The notes beneath the pieces are model-generated. The model was given only the letters and a program-made list of their open reading frames with translations. It was not told the origin of the DNA and made no database searches. The translations under genes and the position numbers were made by a program. A stretch of 5,360 nucleotides of DNA, from assembly GCA_018667995.1 (NCBI GenBank), contig JABIQT010001114.1:1-5360 (forward strand). Reading direction: 5' to 3'. The stretch is from Candidatus Latescibacterota bacterium (lineage in GTDB: Bacteria > JAAXHH01 > JABIQT01). Of this stretch, positions 1 to 5,360 are shown in pieces (the first letter of the stretch is position 1; each line of letters opens with the position of its first letter).

Positions 1-267
1 CAATATCTGGCTAATAAAATAGTGGCCCTCGGGGGCAACCCTACGACGAGACCCACACCCGTGAAACCTGCAGCGACTAATCGAGCAATGGTTGAAGCAG
101 TGCTTGAGGCAGAACGCAATGCTGTCGCAGGATACGCCAAGCATGCCAAGGAAGCCAAGGAATACGGAGATATCGGATTGATGGTCCAGTTGGAAGACAT
201 GATACGTGATGAAACTACCCACGCTGAGGAAACCGAACGCATCCTGCGTGACTGGCCGCTTCAATAG
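1..267 (+). CDS. Ferritin-like (bacterioferritin/Dps-type) protein, 3' part; 5' end outside window
   Basis: The frame is open from base 1 to the TAG at 265-267 and gives 88 visible residues, so the gene starts upstream. The GTG at 22 is internal, because the residues before it (QYLANKIVALGG) already match the family pattern 'A.+I..LGG.P' that follows the second helix of ferritin-like proteins. Counting from the first visible residue, E38 with Y45 (E-R-N-A-V-A-G-Y) and the ExxH of DETTHAEE (E71, H74) are where helices C and D supply iron ligands of a di-iron centre. Family knowledge: such proteins are cytoplasmic four-helix bundles that oxidise and store iron or protect DNA and proteins from peroxide. 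The other half of the metal site (helices A and B) is not visible, so ferroxidase activity is inferred. Which branch it belongs to (bacterioferritin, Dps-like or an uncharacterised ferritin-like family) cannot be settled from this half. The stop codon overlaps the ribosome site of the next gene. Confidence 0.85.
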   Translation, partial: QYLANKIVALGGNPTTRPTPVKPAATNRAMVEAVLEAERNAVAGYAKHAKEAKEYGDIGLMVQLEDMIRDETTHAEETERILRDWPLQ

Positions 268-270
268 GAG
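266..270 (+). promoter_or_regulatory. Ribosome binding site of the DUF427 gene, overlapping the upstream stop codon
   Basis: AGGAG lies five bases before the GTG at 276, the same spacing seen for the genes at 2111 and 4743. This chooses GTG 276 over the in-frame GTG at 270, which would sit inside the site itself. The first two bases of the site (AG) are the last two bases of the ferritin-like gene's TAG stop, which suggests translational coupling. Confidence 0.75.
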
Positions 271-275
271 TGATC

Positions 276-776
276 GTGAATAAAGCAGCACGGCGACAAA
301 TTCCAGGCCCGGACCAGGAGTCCGCATGGGACTATCCGCGGCCCCCTATAACAGAGGATTTCGCCGGTAGGGTTCGGGTCGTCTTCAATAATACGGTCGT
401 CGCCGAATCGCAGGGCTCCAAGCGTGTGCTTGAAACGTACCACCCTCCGGTGTACTACATTCCACTCACTGATATTAGGGGGGAGTTCATTGTGGAGGCC
501 GATGCAGGTACAGTCTGTGAGTGGAAAGGACCTGCTACCTATTACACCATATCGGTCCACTACGAGAAGGCTGAAAGAGCCGCATGGCGATACCCGAATC
601 CAACGCCGGAATTCGCATCCATAAAAGACAGTCTGGCCTTCTATCCCGCGGCCATGGACGCCTGCTTCGTAAACGACGAGCCTGTCGTGCCTCAATCCGG
701 CGATTTCTATGGTGGCTGGATTACACGGAATATAGTCGGGCCGTTCAAAGGATCCCCCGGTACCATGGATTGGTAG
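276..776 (+). CDS. DUF427 domain-containing protein
   Basis: The product is 166 residues from GTG 276. The C-terminal half carries the recognisable DUF427 (PF04248) signature: YHPPVYYIP near residues 55-63, CEWKGPATYYT (81-91), WRYPNPTPEF (104-113), LAFYP (120-124), FYGGWIT (144-150) and GPFKGSPGT (155-163), ending in a terminal Trp. The fold is a small beta-rich single domain. The first ~30 residues are Pro/charge-rich and look like a flexible leader. There is no signal peptide or membrane segment, so the protein is probably cytoplasmic. The biochemical role of DUF427 proteins is not established to my knowledge; the conserved W, Y, C, H and K positions suggest a binding pocket, but no substrate can be named. 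It follows the ferritin-like gene by eight bases, so the pair is likely co-transcribed. The stop lies nine bases from the stop of the convergent PLP-enzyme gene, with no visible terminator between them. Confidence 0.9.
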   Translation: MNKAARRQIPGPDQESAWDYPRPPITEDFAGRVRVVFNNTVVAESQGSKRVLETYHPPVYYIPLTDIRGEFIVEADAGTVCEWKGPATYYTISVHYEKAERAAWRYPNPTPEFASIKDSLAFYPAAMDACFVNDEPVVPQSGDFYGGWITRNIVGPFKGSPGTMDW

Positions 777-785
777 GCCGCCGAC

Positions 786-2000
786 TCAGTCCTTCTTATA
801 GGAGTCTGGAAGTCCTTTTTGGGCCACATCTTCGATAACGTCGCAGAAATGGTCCAACTCACTCAGCGTCGTATAGAGGTTTGCTGAAACGCGGATGGTA
901 GATCCGAATTGACCGATATTCTGCACCTCAATTCGATGTTTGTCCCAGAGAAAATCTCTCAGCGAACCGGAATCGACTCCCTCAATTCGGAAATTACCGA
1001 TGCCACAGCTCATTTCGGGCTCCGACCTGGTATTGATCCGCATGGAATCAATTCTGTTAAATCGGTCCATCCATCGCTGCTTGAGATAGTACAGTCTTGC
1101 CTGCTTCCGCTCAGGTCCGACTAAGTCCTGGAATGCGACGGCTTCTCCGATTGCCAGAGGACGGGCAGTCGATTGAATTCCGACACCTTCGAACTTCCGG
1201 ATATCATCGATTCCCTGCCCAGCGATTGCGCCCCCCATCAGAGGTGGCACGGCGGCTACCTTTTCGCGGCGAATGAATAGCATTCCAGTACCTCGCGGGG
1301 CATACATATACTTGTGGAGACTCGTACCGAAGTAGTCACATTTAAGGTCCGCCTGCTTGAAGTTCAGGTGACCGAAGGACTGGGCGCCGTCCACGATCAC
1401 TTCGATGCCCTGGTTCCGCGCCATGTCACAGATCCGGGCTACAGGCAGTATCTGTCCCGTCAGATTAACCATGTGCGAGACGAGTATCAGCCGTGTCCGA
1501 GGTGTGATCGCCTGCCTAAACAAGTCAACGATCTGATCCATGGATTCGGGAGGGGTAGGGAGGTCAATTCTGTTTACAGTCACACTGTCCCGCCTCTGCC
1601 TGTATTCGAGGGCGGCAAGCATGGATCCATAATCCTGTGTGGTGGTCAGCACCTCATCGCCTGCGTCGAGCGGAATTCCTAGTAACAAAATTTGAAGCGC
1701 CTCGGTGCTGTTCCGGACAATGCTGATCTCATCGGTATCGCAGCCGAAATGACGTGCCAATCCTGCCCGAACCATCTCGATCCGAGAACTGGTTAGCTCC
1801 ATCCACCGAATGATAGGTAACTCTTCCTGCTGCCAGATATATCGGACGAGCGCGTCAGTCACTGTTCTGAGAGATGGACATGTACGGGCGCTATCCAGAT
1901 TGTTGATACTTCGCGTCACACAGAAGGACTGTTGAAACGGCGCCCACAAGGGCTCCACCCCGGCAATCTGGTCCGGTGGTATTTCCTCCGTACTAAACAT
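786..2000 (-). CDS. PLP-dependent enzyme, class V aminotransferase fold (isopenicillin-N epimerase/NifS-like)
   Basis: With the start at ATG 2000-1998 the product is 404 residues, a normal length for the family. Fold-type I landmarks appear in order: LDSA (35-38), the phosphate-binding NSTEAL (97-102), HMVNLTGQ (176-183), DGAQSFGH with the PLP-pyridine Asp at 204, SLHKYMYAPRGTG with the Schiff-base lysine at K230, and RVSANLYTT (370-378) near the C terminus. Classic cysteine desulfurases have a mobile catalytic Cys loop before the C-terminal region; I do not see one, so the CefD-like branch (epimerase, lyase or transaminase of unknown substrate) is favoured over an Fe-S sulfur donor. No signal peptide is visible. 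The frame extends to GTG 2090, but those 30 extra residues look non-homologous, have no ribosome site, and would shrink the gap to the divergent gene to 20 bases. GGGGAG at 2016-2011 precedes ATG 2000 by ten bases. The natural substrate is unknown. Confidence 0.88.
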   Translation of the reverse strand: MFSTEEIPPDQIAGVEPLWAPFQQSFCVTRSINNLDSARTCPSLRTVTDALVRYIWQQEELPIIRWMELTSSRIEMVRAGLARHFGCDTDEISIVRNSTEALQILLLGIPLDAGDEVLTTTQDYGSMLAALEYRQRRDSVTVNRIDLPTPPESMDQIVDLFRQAITPRTRLILVSHMVNLTGQILPVARICDMARNQGIEVIVDGAQSFGHLNFKQADLKCDYFGTSLHKYMYAPRGTGMLFIRREKVAAVPPLMGGAIAGQGIDDIRKFEGVGIQSTARPLAIGEAVAFQDLVGPERKQARLYYLKQRWMDRFNRIDSMRINTRSEPEMSCGIGNFRIEGVDSGSLRDFLWDKHRIEVQNIGQFGSTIRVSANLYTTLSELDHFCDVIEDVAQKGLPDSYKKD

Positions 2001-2010
2001 GTTATAGATT

Positions 2011-2016
2011 CTCCCC
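2011..2016 (-). promoter_or_regulatory. Probable ribosome binding site of the PLP-enzyme gene
   Basis: Read on the minus strand this is GGGGAG, ten bases ahead of ATG 2000. The spacing is longer than the five bases used by three other genes here, but no better site precedes the alternative starts (two ATGs at 2024-2016 and GTG 2090). It is the main argument for the chosen start. Confidence 0.5.
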
Positions 2017-2100
2017 ATGGTCATGGTTCGGGATGATTGTTCTTCGCTGGATTTCCTATGTTGTTTAGCTCGCCCAACTTGCGCAAGCACTTTACGTTAC

Positions 2101-2105
2101 AGGAG
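2101..2105 (+). promoter_or_regulatory. Ribosome binding site of the glycosidase gene
   Basis: AGGAG followed by five bases (TCGAA) and ATG 2111. It fixes the start codon and matches the arrangement at 266 and 4733. Confidence 0.8.
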
Positions 2106-2110
2106 TCGAA

Positions 2111-3142
2111 ATGAGTAACTCTCACCTACGTTGGCCTGCCGATCGCGCCCACGAATGGTACGATCAGATCGGACATATTCGAGGATTCAATTACCTACCG
2201 CGAACAGCTGTAAATATGACAGAAATGTGGCAGGCAGAGACTTTCGATCCTCATACGATCGATGAAGAGCTGGGATGGGCGGAACAGGCAGGTTACAACA
2301 GCGTCCGGATATTCATCCAGTATCTTGTCTGGGAATCGGATCCCACGGGGATGAAGGCACGCCTGGATACGTTCTTGAGTATTGCCCAGAAACACCGTAT
2401 CAGTACCATGGTTATCCTGTTCTGTGACTGCGCTTTCTCCGGCAGAGAGCCGTATCTTGGACCTCAGGCGGAACCAGTGCCCGGTGTACACAACAGTCAG
2501 TGGGTACCAAGTCCGGGTTTTGAGCGCATGGCTGATCCGGCTGCCTGGGCCGATCTGGAACGGTACGTGAAGGACCTCATTGGCTATCTCGCAGAAGATC
2601 CCCGGGTACTCATCTGGGACCTCTACAACGAGCCTGGGAATTCCGAGATGGGGGAGAAGAGCCTACCCCTGCTGGATTCCGTCTTTGCCTGGGCGCGGGA
2701 AACCAGCCCCATTCAGCCGCTGACAACGGGTCCCTGGATGTGGAATACGTATAAAGATCCCGTTTCTATACGATCAATGGACCTCTCAGACATCATAACA
2801 TTTCACTACTACCAGTCTGCTGAAGCAATAGGCGGGTATCTTTCGGCCTGCGAGGCGTACAACCGCCCCGTCCTTTGCACAGAATGGCTCAGGCGCGGAC
2901 ATGGCAATACCTTCGCGGAGATTCTACCCATTTTTTCGGAGCACCGTATCGGCTGGTACCACTGGGGATGGGTGGCCGGGCGTACGCAGACTTATCTACC
3001 ATGGGAGTCGAAGGCTGGTGCGCCGCCTCCGAAAATCTGGCAGCACGATCTGCTGCGCGAGGACGGCACACCATACGATGCTAACGAAATCCAAATGGTA
3101 CGGGAGATGTCCCATACTCCTCCAACTTCGACCCCGATTTGA
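2111..3142 (+). CDS. GH5-like (clan GH-A) glycoside hydrolase, cytoplasmic
   Basis: The product is 343 residues, the size of one (beta/alpha)8 barrel with no added binding module. Landmarks of clan GH-A: IRGFNYLPR at strand 1 (23-31), VRIF with Arg 66, IWDLYNEPGN with the N-E pair N173/E174 (acid/base Glu), FHYY (231-234), VLCTEWL with the nucleophile Glu at 258 on the following strand, and WYHWGW (282-287), the Trp-rich strand-8 region lining the sugar site. The spacing of the two Glu residues (84) fits a retaining hydrolase. Similar proteins are usually labelled cellulase-family glycosylhydrolase or 1,4-beta-xylanase, but the actual glycan is unknown. The N terminus (MSNSHLRWPADRAHEWYDQ) has no signal peptide, so it should act in the cytoplasm, perhaps on short imported oligosaccharides or a glycoside; that is inference. 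The start is fixed by AGGAG-N5-ATG. It is divergent from the PLP-enzyme gene and not clearly in an operon with the downstream permease. Confidence 0.88.
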   Translation: MSNSHLRWPADRAHEWYDQIGHIRGFNYLPRTAVNMTEMWQAETFDPHTIDEELGWAEQAGYNSVRIFIQYLVWESDPTGMKARLDTFLSIAQKHRISTMVILFCDCAFSGREPYLGPQAEPVPGVHNSQWVPSPGFERMADPAAWADLERYVKDLIGYLAEDPRVLIWDLYNEPGNSEMGEKSLPLLDSVFAWARETSPIQPLTTGPWMWNTYKDPVSIRSMDLSDIITFHYYQSAEAIGGYLSACEAYNRPVLCTEWLRRGHGNTFAEILPIFSEHRIGWYHWGWVAGRTQTYLPWESKAGAPPPKIWQHDLLREDGTPYDANEIQMVREMSHTPPTSTPI

Positions 3143-3238
3143 CGAGCAACAAACGCATTGCGTGACAGTACCCAGAAACGTATTCTATGATTCTTAATCG
3201 GCACCATCGGCACCTTTTCCACATCTTGAGACCTGATC
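3143..3238 (+). promoter_or_regulatory. Leader of the metal permease: candidate promoter, palindrome, short tandem repeat
   Basis: Between the glycosidase stop and the permease start there are three items. (1) An 11-base palindrome with a single central base, ACGCA-T-TGCGT, at 3153-3163. (2) TTGCGT (3158-3163) and TATTCT (3181-3186) separated by 17 bases, a weak sigma70-like pair (3/6 and 4/6 matches) in which the -35 overlaps the palindrome, as an operator might. (3) A tandem nonamer ATCGGCACC at 3197-3205 and 3206-3214 in the would-be leader. A Fur/Zur/MntR-type site is conceivable before a metal transporter, but the sequence does not match a consensus I know. No terminator hairpin for the glycosidase is visible, so read-through from upstream is also possible. 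Confidence 0.3.
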
Positions 3239-4126
3239 ATGGACATTGAAATACTGGAACTGCTTGCAGCGCCCTTTGTAGCAAGCGTAATTCTCGCGGC
3301 CATCCACGCCTATCTGGGCATTCACGTTGTGGAGCGAGGCGTCATCTTTGTCGATCTTGCGCTGGCTCAAGTGGCTGTGCTTGGAACAACCATCGGATTC
3401 CTGCTTGGCGGAGAACTCCAGGAAGGTGGGGCATATTGGTGGTCCTTGACATTTACCTTCATAAGCGCGGCCATCTTCACATTGACACGCACTAGAAAGC
3501 ATGGGATACCTCAGGAGGCGCTAATTGGTGTCGTATATGCCGTAAGTGCTTCGCTGGCAATCGCAGTACTTAGCAGGGCCCCCGAAGGGGGAGATCATAT
3601 TAAGAGTATGCTGGTGGGTAGCATCCTGGTTGTATCATGGGATGAGATCTTCACCCTTGCCGTCCTCTATTCCATCGTCGGGGTTTTTCATTGGGTGTTC
3701 CGCGCACCTATGTTACGAATATCACTGGATCCGGAAGGTGCTAAGGCCGCCGGCATGGCAATAAAGTGGTGGGATTTTCTCTTTTATGTGTCCTTCGGGA
3801 TTGTCGTATCCTATGCGGTCGCCACAGCCGGTGTTCTTCTGGTATTTACCTACTTAATCGTACCCTCTGTATTCGCCATCATGTTTTCCGATCGAATCGG
3901 AGTCCGGTTGCTTCTGGGATGGGGTATGGGGATCGTGGTAAGTGGCGCCGGCGTGATGCTTTCATTTCAATATGACTGGCCCACCGGGGAGACCATCATC
4001 TGCACTTACGGACTGGTTCTCATCCTTGGTGCGTTCGTCTATCTGGCCACGAACAGGCCCCCGCCGCATACAGAAGGGGATCGGTACTTTGAGCGGCGCC
4101 GACGACGAGGACGGCACGGCGTGTAG
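3239..4126 (+). CDS. Metal ABC transporter permease, ABC-3 family (ZnuB/MntB-like)
   Basis: The product is 295 residues with about eight or nine hydrophobic segments (roughly 9-30, 35-57, 66-84, 93-112, 132-155, 178-202, 203-217, 222-243, 250-270). Family signatures are clear: GIHVVERGVIFVDLALAQVAVLG (27-49), SMLVGSIL (123-130), the cytoplasmic coupling stretch SLDPEGAKAAG (162-172) that should contact the ATPase, and TAGVLLVFTYLIVPSV (196-211). Family knowledge: these are inner-membrane subunits of Zn2+/Mn2+/Fe2+ importers that need an ATPase and a periplasmic or lipoprotein binding protein. Neither is encoded next to it here, so the partners are elsewhere or the gene is an orphan. The metal is not determinable from sequence. 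The C terminus ends in a short basic tail (FERRRRRGRHGV), expected on the cytoplasmic face. The start codon has only a weak GAGA site (3228-3231), unlike the strong sites of its neighbours; an in-frame TGA at 3227 excludes an upstream start. A second in-frame TAG follows at 4133. Confidence 0.9.
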   Translation: MDIEILELLAAPFVASVILAAIHAYLGIHVVERGVIFVDLALAQVAVLGTTIGFLLGGELQEGGAYWWSLTFTFISAAIFTLTRTRKHGIPQEALIGVVYAVSASLAIAVLSRAPEGGDHIKSMLVGSILVVSWDEIFTLAVLYSIVGVFHWVFRAPMLRISLDPEGAKAAGMAIKWWDFLFYVSFGIVVSYAVATAGVLLVFTYLIVPSVFAIMFSDRIGVRLLLGWGMGIVVSGAGVMLSFQYDWPTGETIICTYGLVLILGAFVYLATNRPPPHTEGDRYFERRRRRGRHGV

Positions 4127-4742
4127 AGGCAGTAGGATTCACGCATAGCAGTAAGACACGTCTTTGGACGCACCTACTTTTCGCCTCCCAAACGGTACTA
4201 CCCCTCAGCAATCGTTGATCACGGCAGACGCTCCCCAAACATCTTAGGTACCCAATTTCCACAACAGTCGCATCTGACGCAATGGCGCCGGGTTGGTTTT
4301 CAGATATCGGTAGAATATAGAAGAACTAGTATTGTTTACAGGCAGTCAGTCGGTACAGCCGGGATTCAGGCCACCGTGAACATATGGATCAGAAGCGACA
4401 CAATGTGCCACATCACTATAGAACGGGTTGAGCTTGTCGTGGCAATCTGAACACACGGCAGCACGGCTCTTCGATACTACTTTCGTTGGTAACCGGCATC
4501 ACTACCATCTGCAGGATAAGCTCGTACCAACTCACAATGCCTGTCTATGGGTACGACCGTGTAACCATCCTTCGCACCCCAAAGCAATTAATTGAGACGC
4601 CACGATCTGCGAATAGCCGAGGCGAATGCCGGTAATCCAGGCGACTCTGATTGGTCTAATGCCGATACGGAGGAATTCTAACAGGATGTTTTGGAGAGAT
4701 AGTACACGTCACACATCAGTAATGTAACACCTAGGAGATATT
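4127..4742. other. 616-base stretch without a supportable gene; possible decayed coding remnants
   Basis: No ORF with a credible start and ribosome site is present. Two things stand out. On the plus strand the permease frame is stop-free from 4136 to 4447 (104 codons), but it has no early start codon and is rich in AGA and ATA codons unlike the neighbours. On the minus strand three overlapping open segments in different frames run 4708-4535, 4587-4480 and 4498-4349; the last encodes a CxxCH motif (CSDCH, 4453-4439) within a protein-like stretch. They could be pieces of a frameshifted dead gene or chance. The region also contains the leader of the gene at 4743. I found no tRNA T-loop, no strong hairpin with a T-run, and no repeats of note. 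Confidence 0.5.
4733..4737 (+). promoter_or_regulatory. Ribosome binding site of the GcvR-like gene
   Basis: AGGAG, five bases (ATATT), then ATG 4743. This fixes the start and repeats the pattern seen at 266 and 2101. Just upstream, ACAT-CAGTA-ATGT forms a short imperfectly extended dyad, too weak to call an operator. Confidence 0.8.
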
Positions 4743-5273
4743 ATGCGCACGCAGTTAGTAGTAACGCTAGTGGGGCCGGACCAGGTCGGACTTGTCGATC
4801 GTTTTTCGCAGGTTGTACTCAAGCACGACGGGAACGTCGAAGAGAGCAGGATGGCGCGCCTGGGAGGAGACTTCGCGATGATCGTCCTTGCATCTGTCCC
4901 AGAGCATCAACTGCAGTCTCTGGAAGCGGCTCTTACGCTTCTGAATAAGGAGGGACTTCAGATCTCCACTCGGCGAACGGCGCCGGACAAGCTTGAAGCC
5001 TATGAGGGCTGGATTCCATTTCGGGTTTCTGTGACCGGAGCTGATCACGAAGGCATAGTGAATGCCATCACTCAAATTCTGGCGCAGAATAACATCAATG
5101 TCGATGAGATGGAGACAGGCACATCTGCCGCTCCCATGAGCGGCACTATACTCTTTTCAATGAAAGCGGTAGTAGTTGTCCCACCCCACGTGTCATATCG
5201 CGACTGGTGCGATCCTTTGGAACAGACGGCCGATGAGCTCAATCTGACCATCGACATTACGCCATATTCGTAA
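4743..5273 (+). CDS. Double ACT-domain protein, GcvR-like regulator
   Basis: The product is 176 residues, close to the usual GcvR-family size, and made of two ACT domains. ACT1 spans about residues 4-76 (VVTLVGPDQVGLVDRFSQ, then NVEESRMARLGGDFAMIVLASV) and ACT2 about 92-173 (FRVSVTGADHEGIVNAITQ, then NINVDEMETGTSAAPMSGTILFSMKAVVVVP). Each has the family's G-x-D-x-x-G-(I/L)-V turn that binds small ligands, usually amino acids. The linker (77-91) ends in EAYEGWIPF. There is no DNA-binding or catalytic domain, so it should act by binding a partner protein or sensing glycine or another amino acid. In Escherichia coli, GcvR antagonises the activator GcvA of the glycine cleavage genes; no GcvA or gcv gene is in this window, so that role is an analogy only. 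It is cytoplasmic and appears to be transcribed from its own promoter after the 616-base gap. No neighbour shares an operon with it in view. Confidence 0.87.
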   Translation: MRTQLVVTLVGPDQVGLVDRFSQVVLKHDGNVEESRMARLGGDFAMIVLASVPEHQLQSLEAALTLLNKEGLQISTRRTAPDKLEAYEGWIPFRVSVTGADHEGIVNAITQILAQNNINVDEMETGTSAAPMSGTILFSMKAVVVVPPHVSYRDWCDPLEQTADELNLTIDITPYS

Positions 5274-5360
5274 GGCGGAATCGATCGAACTGCTCGGACC
5301 TATGAGACCGGTGCAGCCAGATGAGCCAGACAGTCGCCCCGCTCGGCTCTTCCAGGTTGG

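Larger units (their letters stand above)
2001..2110. promoter_or_regulatory. Divergent intergenic control region with a 10-base palindrome
   Basis: This spacer separates the start codons of the PLP enzyme (leftward) and the glycosidase (rightward), so it should hold both promoters. A perfect palindrome, CTTGCGCAAG, lies at 2078-2087, centred about 28 bases before the glycosidase start. It could be an operator for a dimeric regulator, but a 10-base palindrome is expected by chance in roughly one in ten spacers of this size. I could not find a convincing -35/-10 pair in either direction. Confidence 0.4.

Noticed and set aside
270-275. GTG 270 as start of the DUF427 gene
   Set aside because: It uses the last G of the AGGAG motif itself; GTG 276 has the site at the five-base distance used by other genes in the window.
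261-695. 144-codon minus-strand ORF opposite the DUF427 gene
   Set aside because: It lies wholly opposite a well-recognised DUF427 domain and its translation resembles no family I know; it is a shadow frame.
2001-2090. Extension of the PLP enzyme to GTG 2090
   Set aside because: The added residues are polar and not family-like, no ribosome site precedes the GTG, and the extension would leave only 20 bases for two divergent promoters.
3139-3144. TTGACG as a -35 box for the permease
   Set aside because: A good -35 match, but no -10-like hexamer lies 16-18 bases downstream, and it overlaps the glycosidase stop codon.
3194-3502. 102-codon minus-strand ORF opposite the permease start
   Set aside because: It is antisense to conserved permease sequence and has no recognisable domain.
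4158-4180. CGTC-TTTG-GACG hairpin followed by a short T-run as the permease terminator
   Set aside because: The stem is only four pairs and the T-run (four T) starts seven bases after it, so this is not a credible intrinsic terminator.
4767-5075. 102-codon minus-strand ORF opposite the ACT-domain gene
   Set aside because: It is the complement of conserved ACT-domain sequence, with no independent support.
5274-5360. Two short open frames running off the window end, from ATG 5302 and ATG 5321
   Set aside because: Neither has a ribosome site, although the confident genes here mostly do, and 13-19 residues are too few to recognise. A real downstream gene may start here, but it cannot be supported from this window.

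Overview
The window reads as ordinary bacterial chromosome with moderate G+C (slightly above half by eye). Genes are on both strands and mostly well spaced. Three genes carry the same strong ribosome site, AGGAG followed by exactly five bases and then the start codon. No mobile element, CRISPR array, tRNA or rRNA could be found. The gene set (ferritin-like protein, DUF427 protein, CefD/NifS-like PLP enzyme, cytoplasmic GH5-like glycosidase, ABC-3 metal permease, GcvR-like double-ACT protein) fits a free-living heterotroph, perhaps from an environmental lineage of the Latescibacterota/Acidobacteriota/Rhodothermota kind. That placement is an impression from protein style, not a demonstrated affiliation.

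Layout. Bases 1-267 hold the 3' end of a ferritin-like gene that begins outside the window. Its stop codon lies inside the ribosome site of a DUF427 gene (276-776), so the two are probably one transcript and translationally coupled. A PLP-dependent class V aminotransferase-fold enzyme (786-2000, minus strand) converges on DUF427 with a 9-base gap. It diverges from a clan GH-A (GH5-like) glycoside hydrolase (2111-3142) across a 110-base spacer that contains a perfect 10-base palindrome. Next comes a 96-base gap with an 11-base palindrome, a weak promoter-like sequence and a short tandem repeat, then an ABC-3 family metal-transport permease (3239-4126). About 616 bases without a supportable gene follow (4127-4742), and then a double-ACT-domain, GcvR-like regulator (4743-5273). 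The last 87 bases carry no supportable gene.

How the genes relate. Only the ferritin-like/DUF427 pair looks like an operon. The metal permease is without its ATPase and binding protein, at least within this window, so it would have to work with subunits encoded elsewhere. The ferritin-like protein and the metal permease both concern metal handling, but they are about 3 kb apart with opposite-strand genes between, so no joint system is claimed. I do not see a convincing undescribed system. The most open question is the 4127-4742 stretch, which may hide a decayed gene.
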